Assembly: GCF_026162425.1 (NCBI RefSeq)
Contig: NZ_JAOBQJ010000006.1
Coordinates: 171,186-235,185 of the forward strand
Source: Flexivirga meconopsidis
GTDB taxonomy: Bacteria; Actinomycetota; Actinomycetes; Actinomycetales; Dermatophilaceae
Length of the DNA: 64,000 nucleotides
Reading direction: 5' to 3'
Shown here in pieces: positions 18,955 through 27,610 of this stretch. The notes beneath the pieces are model-generated. The model was not told where the DNA came from. It saw only the letters and a program-made list of their open reading frames with translations, and searched no databases. The first letter of the stretch is position 1; the number at the start of each line of letters is the position of its first letter. The position numbers and the translations under genes are program-made.

Positions 18955-19317
18955 ATGGCGATCCCCCGACCCGCGCCCGAGCACCGCAAGTGGTGGGCGA
19001 TCGGCATCGTCGGGGTGCTGTTGATGTCCGCGCTCGCCGTCTGGTGGGGCGTCTCGGCCAGCAAGGGGCTCAGCTGGGACAACGGGCCGTTCAAGGTCAT
19101 CGACGACCGCAGCGTGCAGGTCACCTTCTACGTCAACAACCAGGACGGCAAGCCGGTGCGCTGCACCCTGGAGGCGCAGGACATCAGCCATTCCAGAGTC
19201 GGAGTGCTGACCGTGGACCTGCCCGCGCACGACTTCGACACGACCGAATACACCCGCACGATCCCCACGGTTTCCAAGGCTGTGACCGGCATCGTCGACC
19301 AGTGCTCGTACCGCTGA
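18955..19317 (+). CDS. DUF4307-type membrane-anchored protein
   Basis: 120 aa. One N-terminal transmembrane helix (residues 12-34, WWAIGIVGVLLMSALAVWWGVSA) is followed by a small extracytoplasmic beta domain (VQVTFYVNNQDGKPVRCTLEAQD, DFDTTEYTRTIPT, GIVDQCSYR). The two Cys could form a disulfide. This matches the actinobacterial DUF4307 family, which sits between mca and greA in many genomes. Function unknown. Confidence 0.85.
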   Translation: MAIPRPAPEHRKWWAIGIVGVLLMSALAVWWGVSASKGLSWDNGPFKVIDDRSVQVTFYVNNQDGKPVRCTLEAQDISHSRVGVLTVDLPAHDFDTTEYTRTIPTVSKAVTGIVDQCSYR

Positions 19318-19458
19318 CCCGCGTTCTCGATTCGCAGGTCCAGCGCCCCCTGGTGCTATGGTTGATGTTTACACCCCGGGTCTGGGAGCGGTTCCCGCAA
19401 GCACTGCGGAACGCCCCGGACCCACTTGTTTGACGCACCGCCCATCCAAGGAGACATC

Positions 19459-19953
19459 GTGACCAACGCTGCCGACACTTCGGCCAGCTTCCTCACCCAG
19501 GAGGCGTACGACCGCCTGAAGGCCGAGCTCGACCATCTCTCCGGCGAGGGCCGCACCGAGATCGCAGCCAAGATCGAAGAGGCTCGCGAAGAGGGTGACC
19601 TCAAGGAGAACGGCGGCTACCACGCGGCCAAGGAGGAGCAGGGCAAGATGGAGGCCCGCATCCGCCAGCTCGAAGAGTTGCTGCGTAATGCGACCGTCGG
19701 TCAGAGCAGCTCGACCGAGGGCGTCGTGAGCCCGGGCATGGTCGTGACCGTCGACATGTTCGGTGACGAGGAGAAGTTCCTGCTCGGCAACCGCGAGATC
19801 GCGAGCGACTCCGACCTCGATGTCTACAGTGAGCGCTCGCCGCTCGGCGAGGCGATCAACGGCGCCAAGGTCGGCGACACCGTCTCCTACGAGGCGCCCA
19901 ACGGCAAGACCATCGAGGTCAAGGTGCTCGCGGCCACGGCATACGCCGGCTGA
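19459..19953 (+). CDS. greA: transcription elongation factor GreA
   Basis: 164 aa from GTG 19459, preceded by AAGGAG at 19448-19453. The N-terminal coiled coil carries the catalytic acidic tip (EAREEGDLKENGGYHAAKEEQ), and the C-terminal FKBP-like domain ends with SPLGEAINGAKVGDTVSYEAPNGKTIEV. GreA rescues backtracked RNA polymerase by stimulating transcript cleavage. A strong terminator follows directly. Confidence 0.97.
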   Translation: MTNAADTSASFLTQEAYDRLKAELDHLSGEGRTEIAAKIEEAREEGDLKENGGYHAAKEEQGKMEARIRQLEELLRNATVGQSSSTEGVVSPGMVVTVDMFGDEEKFLLGNREIASDSDLDVYSERSPLGEAINGAKVGDTVSYEAPNGKTIEVKVLAATAYAG

Positions 19954-19973
19954 CGGGTCCACCCGCTCGATGC

Positions 19974-20011
19974 AAAGGGCGCCCGCACCGAACTCGGTGC
20001 GGGCGCCCTTT
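19974..20011 (+). terminator. Rho-independent terminator of greA
   Basis: An 18-nt arm beginning AAAGGGCGCCCGCACC (19974-19991) pairs perfectly with 19994-20011, the right arm ending in TTT. It lies 20 nt after the greA stop, and 18 nt before the stop of the opposing ABC permease gene, so it may work for both. Confidence 0.92.
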
Positions 20012-20029
20012 CATCCCGTATGACGGGGG

Positions 20030-20917
20030 CTACTTGGCAACGGCCTTCTTGTAGGCGGAGGTCGCGAGCGGCACGAAGACCGCGAGCAGCACCACGGTCC
20101 AGATCAGCGTGTAGAGATCCGGGTGTTGCAGCGCCCAGGTGTAGGCCGTCTGTTTGTCGACCTGCGCGTGCGTCGGCTGCGGATTGCCTTTCAGCGCATA
20201 CAGATTGCCGAAATTCTCCCGGGCGGACTGGGTGATGGTCGAGACCGGGTTCCAGCCGGCGATGGTCTTCAGCACCGACGGCATGTTCTGCGACGGGACG
20301 AATGTGTTGGCGATGAAGGTGACCGGGAAGATCACCATGAACGAGGCGTTGTTGACCACCTCCGGCGAGCGCACCCGCAGGCCGACGAACGCGAACAGCC
20401 AGGACAGCGCGTAGGCGAACAGCAGCATCAGCACGTAGGCCCACAGCGCGTGCAGCGCACCGCCGTGCAGCCGCCAGCCGATGATCAGGCCGGTGAGCGA
20501 CATGACGATCAGCACGATGACGTTGTTCAGGACGTCGGTCAGGGTGCGGCCGAACAGCACCGAGCTCGGGTGCATCGGCAGCGTGCGGAAGCGGTCGATC
20601 ACGCCCTTCTGCATGTCCTCGGCCATCATGTAGCCGGTGATCGTCGCCCCGAAGATGATCGTCTGGGTGAAGATGCCGGCCATCATGAACTCGCGGTAGC
20701 CGGCCTGCACCGAGGCACCGGAGCCGGCGAGCGAACCGAAGACGTAGCCGAACAGCAGCACGAACATGATCGGCTGCAGCGTGGTGAAGATCAGCAGGTC
20801 CGGCACCCGCCGGATCTTGATCAGGTTGCGCTTTGCGACGGTCAGCCCGTCGGAGACGAAGCTGCCTATCGCGCTCGGCCTGGCGATCTGCCCGGTCGTC
20901 AGCTGCTCAGTGGTCAT
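20030..20917 (-). CDS. ABC-2 type (DrrB-like) transporter permease
   Basis: 295 aa from ATG 20915-20917. Six membrane helices, with the DrrB-like N-terminal cytosolic part (VAKRNLIKIRRVPDLLIFTTLQPIMFVLLFGYVFG) and the typical DMQKGVIDRFRTLPMHPSSVLFGRTLTDVLNN motif. Works with the preceding ATPase, with which its start overlaps by 4 nt, as a small-molecule or antibiotic exporter. The substrate is unknown. Confidence 0.92.
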   Translation of the reverse strand: MTTEQLTTGQIARPSAIGSFVSDGLTVAKRNLIKIRRVPDLLIFTTLQPIMFVLLFGYVFGSLAGSGASVQAGYREFMMAGIFTQTIIFGATITGYMMAEDMQKGVIDRFRTLPMHPSSVLFGRTLTDVLNNVIVLIVMSLTGLIIGWRLHGGALHALWAYVLMLLFAYALSWLFAFVGLRVRSPEVVNNASFMVIFPVTFIANTFVPSQNMPSVLKTIAGWNPVSTITQSARENFGNLYALKGNPQPTHAQVDKQTAYTWALQHPDLYTLIWTVVLLAVFVPLATSAYKKAVAK

Positions 20918-21927
20918 CGCGCCAGCTCCAACTGCTCGTCGTTGTCGTTGTCGTTGTCGACGTCCGCCTCGTCGCTCTGCTCGGACTGCTCGGCCCGGTG
21001 ACCGGTCAGCGACAGGAATGCATCGTCCAGCGTCGGACGCCGAATCCCGATGTCCTGCACCGTGATCGAGGCTTCGTCGAATCGTCGTACGGCAGCCAGC
21101 AGCGACTGGGTGCCACCGCTCACCGGCACGATCAGCCGGCGACTGTGGCGGTCGGTCTCGACCGCGCCGTCGCCGACCCCGGCGAGGATGTCGCCCGCCT
21201 GATCGAGCAGCGCCGGGTCGGCGACGGTGATCTCCAGACGCTCGCCGCCGACTTGTGCCTTGAGCTGGTCGGCGGTGCCCTCGGCGATGATCTGGCCGTG
21301 GTCGATCACCACGATGTTGTCGGCCAGGCGGTCGGCCTCCTCGAGGTATTGCGTGGTCAGCAGCACCGAAGTGCCGTGGCCGACCAGGTCGTTGATGACC
21401 TCCCACATGTCGCCGCGGCTGCGCGGGTCCAGACCGGTGGTCGGTTCGTCGAGGAAGATCACCGGGGGCCGCGCGACGAGCGCGCCGGCGAGGTCGAGCC
21501 GCCGGCGCATGCCGCCCGAGTAGGTCTTGGTGGGGCGGTTCGCGGCGTCCTCGAGCCGGAACTGCGCCAGCAGCTCACGCGCGCGGGCCTTCGCCTCCCC
21601 CCGAGGGAGGTGATAGAGCCGGGCGACCATCTCGAGGTTCTCCCGGCCGGTGAGGTGCTCGTCGACCGCGGCATACTGCCCGGAGACTCCGATGCGACGG
21701 CGCACCTCCTGCGGGTCGCGCAACACGTCGGCACCGGCGACCGTCGCCGATCCCGCGTCGGGGCGGATCAGGGTGGTCAGCATCCGCACTGTTGTGGTCT
21801 TGCCCGCCCCGTTGGGTCCGAGCACGCCGAGGACGCTGCCCTCGGGCACCCGCAGCGACACTCCGTCGACGGCCTTGACCTCCTTGTAATGCTTCACCAG
21901 CCCGTCGGCTGTCACGGCGTCTGTCAT
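20914..21927 (-). CDS. DrrA-like ABC transporter ATP-binding protein
   Basis: 337 aa from ATG 21925-21927, with AGGAG upstream. Walker A GPNGAGKTT at 37-45, ABC signature YSGGMRRRLDLAGALVARP, Walker B VIFLDEPTTGLDP and a switch TTQYLEEADRLAD identify a DrrA-type nucleotide-binding subunit with its usual C-terminal extension (RRPTLDDAFLSLTGH). The tail contains an unusual DNDNDNDE run encoded by a GTCGTT microsatellite. Exports hydrophobic drugs or lipids with the DrrB-like partner. Confidence 0.93.
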   Translation of the reverse strand: MTDAVTADGLVKHYKEVKAVDGVSLRVPEGSVLGVLGPNGAGKTTTVRMLTTLIRPDAGSATVAGADVLRDPQEVRRRIGVSGQYAAVDEHLTGRENLEMVARLYHLPRGEAKARARELLAQFRLEDAANRPTKTYSGGMRRRLDLAGALVARPPVIFLDEPTTGLDPRSRGDMWEVINDLVGHGTSVLLTTQYLEEADRLADNIVVIDHGQIIAEGTADQLKAQVGGERLEITVADPALLDQAGDILAGVGDGAVETDRHSRRLIVPVSGGTQSLLAAVRRFDEASITVQDIGIRRPTLDDAFLSLTGHRAEQSEQSDEADVDNDNDNDEQLELAR

Positions 21928-22002
21928 GTCATGGCTCCTCTGCTCCCCGGGTGGCATCCACCCTGTCACCCACTACGGACAATCGTCGTCCGGATTTCTC
22001 AT

Positions 22003-22044
22003 CGCGACATATCGCGTTTAACACGTTATATCGCGTATGTCGCG
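22003..22044. promoter_or_regulatory. Dyad operator upstream of the DrrAB-like exporter
   Basis: CGCGACATA (22003-22011) is mirrored by TATGTCGCG (22036-22044); the centre TAAC-AC-GTTA is also symmetric (22019-22028), and ATATCGCGT occurs twice as a direct repeat 19 bp apart. The block is the AT-richest stretch between 22082 and 21927, where the exporter promoter must lie. PadR or TetR repressors commonly control DrrAB exporters and would fit; no regulator gene is adjacent. Confidence 0.65.
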
Positions 22045-22081
22045 ACGGCGTCAACGGCGTCGGAGCAGGGTGCGCGGCGGG

Positions 22082-22384
22082 TCAGGCGGAGGCGGCGAGC
22101 AGCAGGATCAGTGCAATCGCGACGAGCACGCCGACCCAGATGAGCCGGCCCGCACCCGGGCGCGGCGGCAGGGGACGCGCGGCGACGGCATACGGAGAGG
22201 TCACCGGCGGCGGCCCACTCCCCAACTGGTCGTATGGCGCGCCGGCGGTCTCCTCCTGCCACTGCCGCATGACCGCCACGTCGTTCTGGTGCCGGCGCCA
22301 GATGCGACGCTGGACCACGGTCTGGGCAATCAGGAAGGCTGCGCCGATCAGGCACAGCACCGCCAGCACGATCTCGGCGATCAT
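22082..22384 (-). CDS. small two-helix membrane protein
   Basis: 100 aa, unrecognised. Helix one spans residues 2-23 (IAEIVLAVLCLIGAAFLIAQTVV), a basic and polar middle has WRRHQNDVAVMRQWQEETAG and a Pro-rich segment, and helix two lies at about 80-98 (LIWVGVLVAIALILLLAAS). It lies 4 nt downstream of metB and is probably co-transcribed with it. No function proposed. Confidence 0.7.
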   Translation of the reverse strand: MIAEIVLAVLCLIGAAFLIAQTVVQRRIWRRHQNDVAVMRQWQEETAGAPYDQLGSGPPPVTSPYAVAARPLPPRPGAGRLIWVGVLVAIALILLLAASA

Positions 22385-22388
22385 GAGG

Positions 22389-23552
22389 TCAGCCGTCGAG
22401 CGCCTGACGCAGGTCGGCGATCAGGTCGTCGGCGTCCTCGATGCCGACCGACAGGCGGATGAGATCGGCGGGCACCTCGAGCTCGGTGCCGGCGACGCTC
22501 GCGTGGGTCATCCGACCAGGGTGCTCGATGAGCGACTCGACTCCGCCGAGCGACTCGCCGAGAGTCCACAATTTGGTGCGCCCGATGACGTCGACCGCGT
22601 GCTGTTCGCCGCCGGCGACCTGGAAGCTCACCATGCCGCCGAAGCGACGCATCTGCTTGGCCGCGACGTCGTGGCCCGGGCGACTGTCCAGCCCCGGGTA
22701 GTAGATGTGCGTGACGTCGTCGCGGGACTGCAGGAACTGCACGATCTGCTCGGCGTTGTCGCAGTGCCGTTCCATCCGGACCGCAAGGGTTTTCAGCCCG
22801 CGCAGCACGATCCACGAGTCGAACGGCCCGGCGATCGCGCCCATGGAGTTCTGGTGGAAGCCGATGCGTTCGGCGGCATCGGCAAACTCCGGCACGCCGA
22901 TCTGCTCGGCGACCACGACAGCGCCACCGACGACGTCGGAGTGACCGCCGCTGTACTTGGTGGTCGAGTGCAGCACGATGTCCGCGCCGAGGCTGAGCGG
23001 CTGCTGCAGGTATGCCGAGGCGAACGTGTTGTCCACGACCAGCAGCGCACCGGCCTCGTGCGCGATCTGCGCGACGGCCGCGATGTCGGCGATGCCGAGC
23101 AACGGGTTGGTCGGCGTCTCCAGCCAGATCAGCTTGGTGACGCCCGGGCGGATCTCACCGCGGATGGCGTCCGGCTGCGACACCTTGGCCAGGCTGTAGT
23201 CGACGCCCCACGCCTTCTGCACCTTGTCAACCAGGCGGAACGTGCCGCCGTAGGCGTCGGTCGGGATGATCATGTGGTCGCCCGGGGCCAGCAGCCCGCG
23301 CATGATCGCGTCCTCGGCCGCGAGCCCCGACGCGAACGCGAATCCCTTTGCGCCGCCTTCCAATGCGGCGATGCACTCCTCGAGCGCGGTGCGGGTCGGG
23401 TTGGCCGAACGGGAGTATTCGTAGCCGCCGCGCAGACCGCCGACGCCGTCCTGCTTGTAGGTCGAGGTCTGGTAGATCGCCGGCACCACCGCACCGGTCG
23501 TCGGGTCGGGCTCCTGCCCTGCGTGAATGGCCTTGGTCGAGAATCCCGTCAT
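22389..23552 (-). CDS. metB: cystathionine gamma-synthase (PLP Cys/Met metabolism enzyme)
   Basis: 387 aa from ATG 23550-23552 (MTGFSTKAIHAGQEPD). The PLP lysine is Lys199 in LHSTTKYSGGHSD, with GGYEYSRSANPTR, FASGLAAEDA, DAYGGTFRL and LIWLETPTNPLL around the active site. The enzyme condenses an O-acylhomoserine with cysteine. The C-terminal SLGGVESLIEHPGRMTHASV is typical of MetB and of cystathionine gamma-lyase, so a lyase role cannot be fully excluded. Confidence 0.92.
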   Translation of the reverse strand: MTGFSTKAIHAGQEPDPTTGAVVPAIYQTSTYKQDGVGGLRGGYEYSRSANPTRTALEECIAALEGGAKGFAFASGLAAEDAIMRGLLAPGDHMIIPTDAYGGTFRLVDKVQKAWGVDYSLAKVSQPDAIRGEIRPGVTKLIWLETPTNPLLGIADIAAVAQIAHEAGALLVVDNTFASAYLQQPLSLGADIVLHSTTKYSGGHSDVVGGAVVVAEQIGVPEFADAAERIGFHQNSMGAIAGPFDSWIVLRGLKTLAVRMERHCDNAEQIVQFLQSRDDVTHIYYPGLDSRPGHDVAAKQMRRFGGMVSFQVAGGEQHAVDVIGRTKLWTLGESLGGVESLIEHPGRMTHASVAGTELEVPADLIRLSVGIEDADDLIADLRQALDG

Positions 23553-23562
23553 AGGCCGAAGT

Positions 23563-24522
23563 CTAAGCAGCGCCATACCAGCGCAGCACGCGCAGCGCCC
23601 GCAGCGTGTTCCACCGGCTGGGCTCGCCGTCGGCGTCCTCGAGCGCGAAGTGCATCAGTCCGGGATGGGTGTTCTCCAGCGGCCAGGTGCCGTCCGGCCG
23701 GCGCTTCGCACGCACCTGCTCGACGGCCTGCGCCATACGCGGGTCGGGCGGGTCGCCGGCGTCGCGGAAGTAGTCGAGGGCACGCAGCACGTCGTAGTGC
23801 CACTGCGGTGGGAAGGAGAACTCCAGGAACGCATCGTCGGCGACCTCACCGGTCGAGGCGCGCCGAAACAGGTTGCGTTGCAACAGATATTCGTTGCCGC
23901 GACTCCGCGCGTCCGCTATCGGTATGCCGCCGCCGGCTCGTTCGTAGGCGAGCAGCCCTTCGAGCACGCAGATCGTGGTGTGGAAGGACGACCGGGTCGA
24001 GCCGTTCTCGGCCTCGCAGTTCCAGCCGCCGTCGGTCAGCTGCTCCCCCAGCAGGCGCCGCACGATGCCGTCGACGTCCTGCCCGAAGTAGGCGCCGACC
24101 GCGACTGCGCCGCCGTTGATGCAGGGCTCGACCTCGCCGTCGAAGAACGGCTCGCCGGCATACTCCCACCGGCCGCGCTCCCGGACGGCAGTCACCGCCT
24201 CCTGCACCGCCGGGTCGTCCGGCTCGACGCCGAGCGCATGCAGCAGCCGCAGCGTGGGCAGCGTCGCGGTCCACGGCTGGCCCTCGGGATCGCCGACGAC
24301 CTCGGGCGGCGGGGTCCACGTCTCCCGATTCGGGAAACAGGCGCCGCCGGCCCAGCCCTGGTCGTCGTGCAGTGCGAGCAACCGCTTGCCCCAACCGGAT
24401 CGGGCCACCTCGGCGCGCTCGGCGGCGACTTCGTCAGGGCTGGCGTCGACGAGGCCGGCCATCGTCTGCCACCTGATCGCCGGGTCCCCGGCCAGCAACC
24501 AGTCCGTCGTCGTGTGGTTCAT
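23563..24522 (-). CDS. squalene-cyclase/prenyltransferase-fold (alpha-alpha toroid) protein
   Basis: 319 aa from ATG 24520-24522 (MNHTTTDWLLAGDPAIRWQT). Repeated helical pairs carry QW-like motifs: WAGGACFPN, DGGWNCEAENGSTRSSFHTTICVLEGL, DGTWPLENTHPG. These match a family of single-toroid proteins annotated as squalene cyclase-like; they are half the size of true squalene-hopene cyclases and lack the DXDD acid motif, so cyclisation is doubtful. No terpenoid genes are near. Upstream in-frame ATGs exist at most 15 nt away. Confidence 0.7.
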   Translation of the reverse strand: MNHTTTDWLLAGDPAIRWQTMAGLVDASPDEVAAERAEVARSGWGKRLLALHDDQGWAGGACFPNRETWTPPPEVVGDPEGQPWTATLPTLRLLHALGVEPDDPAVQEAVTAVRERGRWEYAGEPFFDGEVEPCINGGAVAVGAYFGQDVDGIVRRLLGEQLTDGGWNCEAENGSTRSSFHTTICVLEGLLAYERAGGGIPIADARSRGNEYLLQRNLFRRASTGEVADDAFLEFSFPPQWHYDVLRALDYFRDAGDPPDPRMAQAVEQVRAKRRPDGTWPLENTHPGLMHFALEDADGEPSRWNTLRALRVLRWYGAA

Positions 24523-24581
24523 GTCACACATGCTCGCACCGGCCACTGACAGTGGCCATGCCCAACGCGGCGAGTGTCACG

Positions 24582-24950
24582 CTCTGGGCGTGGCTCGGAT
24601 GAAGTCGGTCTTGCGGTACTCGTCGACAACCCCCCCCCCCCCGAAGTTCGGCGATCCGGACATCGGGTCCACGTCGATGAGATCTCAGGTGGCGCCGACC
24701 AGGGTCGGGGTCGGCATCATGATCGCTCCGACGCCCAGGCCCTGGGCGAAGCCCAGCACACCGATCAGCCCATACGAGGGGTGGCCGCCCAGCATCACCG
24801 CGAGCACGCCCAGCCGCGCGATCGCAACCGTAATGCCGGCCCCGACCACCCCGCACTATCAGCAATGCCGCGGTCAGGGTTTTCCACCGAGCAGTCACCT
24901 TTGCCCCAGTCGTCGCTCTGCTGGTCGTCGTACTGCTCGAAGTGATGACC
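24582..24950 (-). pseudogene. Decayed fragment of a DHA2-type MFS transporter
   Basis: On the minus strand one frame reads GITVAIARLGVLAVMLGG, continues through SYGLIGVLGFAQGLGVGAI and ends MMPTPTLVGAT followed by TGA. This resembles the membrane segment around GLGMGxxMMP in DHA2 (EmrB/QacA) transporters. Shortly upstream WKTLTAALLIV is in another frame, implying a frameshift. After the stop the same frame continues as a short unrecognised tail across a 13-C tract and ends VVDEYRKTDFIRATPRA. No intact gene is possible here. Confidence 0.55.
24630..24642. repeat. 13-nt homopolymer C tract
   Basis: Thirteen consecutive C on the plus strand (G on the minus strand), the only such tract I see in the window. 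It lies inside the decayed transporter region, in a frame ending 17 codons later. Length may be variable or a sequencing uncertainty. Confidence 0.9.
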
Positions 24951-25048
24951 TTCCTCAACATCAATGACCCCGGCTCCGAGTTGCGCTGTGGGTCGGGACG
25001 TTGTTGACGCTGCGAGGCGTGGGGGCGAGCACTTGTGCTGGGTACGGA

Positions 25049-26221
25049 TCAGCGGCGGGCGGTGGGTGTGATAGCTAACACGACAGCGGTGAAGACGACC
25101 GCGAGGAGGGCACTGGCGGCGGCGAGTGTGGCGTAGTTGGTTGCGTGCATCACCGGCCCGGACACGATGCCTCCGCCGGCCGCAGCAAGGCCCATGCTCG
25201 TGTCGCCCCAACCTTCGCGCCGAGGTCTGAGGCCCTCGGGCACTCCGTCGGTGATGAGTGCGCTGCCGGCGAGTAGGGCGAGGTTCCAGGCCGCACCAAG
25301 AAGCAGCATGGCGGCTGCCATGGCCAGATCTGACTCGGCGACCGCGGCAAGGAGGCAGGCGAGGGCCAGCAGCGGTGCGGCGATCAGGCAGGATCGGGTG
25401 CCACCGATTCTGGACGTGAGACGGCCACTGAGCGAGGACGGCAGAAACATCCCCGCGATATGGACGCTGATGACCAGGCCAATGACGGATAGCCCTGATC
25501 CGAGCTGTTCCATACGGAGTGAGCCCATTGTCATCACGGCGATCATGATCAGGTTTGCCGTGCTGAGCATGGCGAGGCCAGACAGGTTCGGCAGCGACCA
25601 CCCGGCGTTGCTGTGAGGTGCGACCGATGCGGGCGCTGTGCGCGCAGGCGCGCACCAAAGAAGCCACGCGGCGAACGCGAACCCGAGGAGGGCGATCACG
25701 TACGGGCCGGTCAAGGATCGGAGTCCGAGAGTGTGTCCGATCGCGGTGCTGGGCTGCAGCAGATTCGGTCCGACGACAGCACCGAAAGTTGTCGCTGTCA
25801 GTAGCCAGCCCATGGCTCGAGCGCGGAGCGCGGGTTCAGCAAGCTCTGCTGCTGCGTATCGAGCGAGCAGAACCGCAGCCTGCCCGGCCCCGATAAGGAC
25901 GCTTCCCAGCAACAACAACGTCAATGACGCGGTCAGGGCTGCGATCGCGCCGGCCACCGCCCCGGCCATTGCGGCCAGTTGACCAGCGGCGAGCGCGGTC
26001 GTTCGTGGCCATCGCATGCTTGCACGAGAAAGGACCAGAGTGGCGGCGGACGCCCCCACCACCAGCAATGCCTGAGGCAACCCGGCGTATGACGTGCCCG
26101 CAATCTCCTTTGCCAGGAGAACGCTCGTGGCCCCGGCGACGGACTGACCGGCTGCGCCGGCGATGTTGGCCGCAACCAGCGGCCACGAGGTCCGGAGATT
26201 GCGAGCCCGTGGTGCGATCAA
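25049..26221 (-). CDS. MFS transporter, 12-helix
   Basis: 390 aa, TTG start whose TTGA overlaps the stop of the upstream reductase gene. Twelve hydrophobic segments are apparent; the loop GRLTSRIGGTRSCLIAAPLLAL in the second half corresponds to the MFS motif between helices 8 and 9, and YAAAELAEPALRARAMGWLLTATTFGAVVGPNLLQP is typical of drug or metabolite exporters. The substrate is unknown. It lies in the accessory segment and is preceded by a DHFR-like gene in the same direction. Confidence 0.85.
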   Translation of the reverse strand: MIAPRARNLRTSWPLVAANIAGAAGQSVAGATSVLLAKEIAGTSYAGLPQALLVVGASAATLVLSRASMRWPRTTALAAGQLAAMAGAVAGAIAALTASLTLLLLGSVLIGAGQAAVLLARYAAAELAEPALRARAMGWLLTATTFGAVVGPNLLQPSTAIGHTLGLRSLTGPYVIALLGFAFAAWLLWCAPARTAPASVAPHSNAGWSLPNLSGLAMLSTANLIMIAVMTMGSLRMEQLGSGLSVIGLVISVHIAGMFLPSSLSGRLTSRIGGTRSCLIAAPLLALACLLAAVAESDLAMAAAMLLLGAAWNLALLAGSALITDGVPEGLRPRREGWGDTSMGLAAAGGGIVSGPVMHATNYATLAAASALLAVVFTAVVLAITPTARR

Positions 26222-26745
26222 TTGTTGACGGTTGACGGTTGCTTCGTCTGGTTGGAGGGCCGTGGTCGGTGCACACGGTAGGTGGAGTTGACCATGCCGC
26301 CGGAGGCATTGCTGGCCACGAGTTCGAGCTGGACATCGTCGTCGAGGTCGCCGAACAGCGGCAGGCCCGAGCCGCCGTCGACGTAGACCTGGCCAGCTTC
26401 GGAGCTGGCCAGTTCCTGCACAGCCTCGTCAAGGTCCCGCGTCACGGTGACCCGGGTGTCGTCGGTCGTGAGCGTGGTGGACATGACGAGGACGCGTTTA
26501 TCGGGGTACGGCCAGCCGTCGAAGGTGAGGACTTTCTCGTAGGTGCCACGCCCCATCACAAGGTGGTTGGCGCTGGGGAAGAACGACTCCCACCCGGCCA
26601 CCTCCTGGGTACTGCTGATGTTCGCGTGGCGAGGACCCGGTGCAGGATCGGTGAGCCAGTCGATGTTCCCATCTGGTCGGGAAATGAAGCCGTCAAGGCT
26701 TGACCCGATGAATACCCTGCCGGTCCGTATGCGCGGTGTGGTCAT
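26218..26745 (-). CDS. dihydrofolate reductase-family (RibD C-terminal-like) protein
   Basis: 175 aa from ATG 26743-26745, chosen because GGAGG lies 7 nt upstream; the ATG at 26751 would touch the Shine-Dalgarno. It has RVFIGSSLDGFISRPDGNIDWL, NHLVMGRGTYEKVLTFDGWPYPDKRVLVMSTTL and VYVDGGSGLPLFG, the DHFR-fold YyaP/YwjB pattern. These proteins bind NADPH but do not act as the main folate reductase; substrates are mostly unknown. It appears translationally coupled to the MFS gene. Confidence 0.88.
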   Translation of the reverse strand: MTTPRIRTGRVFIGSSLDGFISRPDGNIDWLTDPAPGPRHANISSTQEVAGWESFFPSANHLVMGRGTYEKVLTFDGWPYPDKRVLVMSTTLTTDDTRVTVTRDLDEAVQELASSEAGQVYVDGGSGLPLFGDLDDDVQLELVASNASGGMVNSTYRVHRPRPSNQTKQPSTVNN

Positions 26746-27089
26746 GTCCATACCTCCATGAGGTGCTCGAGAGTGCAGGGTGCGGTGAAAGGACCCGGTT
26801 GGGCAGCTCGTCGAACAGGACTGCGGGCTGCCGCTGCCCGCTGCAGCGTCACGCACGTTGCGCAGTTTCAGCTGGGTGATCAGCGAGGTGAGATACTGGA
26901 TCTCCTTGGCCTCGCCTCGCGCTAGCAAATCCCGAAGGTGGTGAGGAACTTCTGTGACCGGGCCGGTAATCCGGGGAAGGCTCGCACGAGGTTCGTGACG
27001 GCGTCGTGAGCCGGGTGAATGAGTTCGAGCACAGAACCCGTGTGCGTTCATCCGAGTGACCGAAGTGTCGCGGGATCAGGTTTGCTCGC
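26746..27089. other. Non-coding or degraded stretch in the accessory segment
   Basis: 344 nt between the SRPBCC gene and the DHFR-like gene. On the minus strand two overlapping frames give protein-like fragments (VLELIHPAHDAVTNLVRAFPG, and further on GEAKEIQYLTSLITQLKLRN), suggesting the frameshifted end of a lost gene. I cannot name the family. The last bases hold the ribosome binding site of the DHFR-like gene. Confidence 0.45.
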
Positions 27090-27575
27090 CTACTCAGCAG
27101 CAGCTCCGACCTTGCGAGCGACCTCGTCGATCGTATCGGGGGTGATAGGTGTGCCCTGGCCTTCGGTGAGGAGTGCTCGGAGGCCTGCGTCGAGGTGATA
27201 GGCCCAAGCGGTGGAGCATACGTCGTGGCATTCCATCCGAGGCTGCAGACCGTGGTGGGTGAAGGTGACGCGGGTTCCTGCAGTATCGGGCGCGAAGTCG
27301 AATGTGACGACGGTGTCGAGCCATTCATCGAGTTCGGTGTCCTCTCCGGACGGGATGACCTTCCAGGCGAGGTGCTGGCCGGGCCGCGCTTCGGTGACCT
27401 CGAACTTGGAGTGGTGCAGCCCCGGTACGTCGAAGATGAACGTGTCTCCGATCTGCGCGGCGGCACCCACGATCATCTGGTTCCACCATGTTCTTGGGGC
27501 AGTTGATGCCTCGAATGCTTCGTCCGGGGTGACGGGCGCGACGAAGGTGGTCGTGAAGTCGTTGTTCGTGATCAT
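27090..27575 (-). CDS. SRPBCC (AHSA1-like) domain protein
   Basis: 161 aa from ATG 27573-27575. An AHSA1/START-like fold is indicated by FTTTFVAPVTPDEAFEAST, TWWNQMIVG, GDTFIFDVPGLHHSKFEVTEARPGQHLAWKVI and GTRVTFTHHGL. Such proteins bind hydrophobic ligands or act as small chaperone-like factors. It follows the ArsR-SRPBCC fusion by 35 nt and is probably under its control. Confidence 0.87.
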   Translation of the reverse strand: MITNNDFTTTFVAPVTPDEAFEASTAPRTWWNQMIVGAAAQIGDTFIFDVPGLHHSKFEVTEARPGQHLAWKVIPSGEDTELDEWLDTVVTFDFAPDTAGTRVTFTHHGLQPRMECHDVCSTAWAYHLDAGLRALLTEGQGTPITPDTIDEVARKVGAAAE

Positions 27576-27610
27576 GGGTCTTTCCCTATCTCGGTTCTGC
27601 GTGGTTGTGG

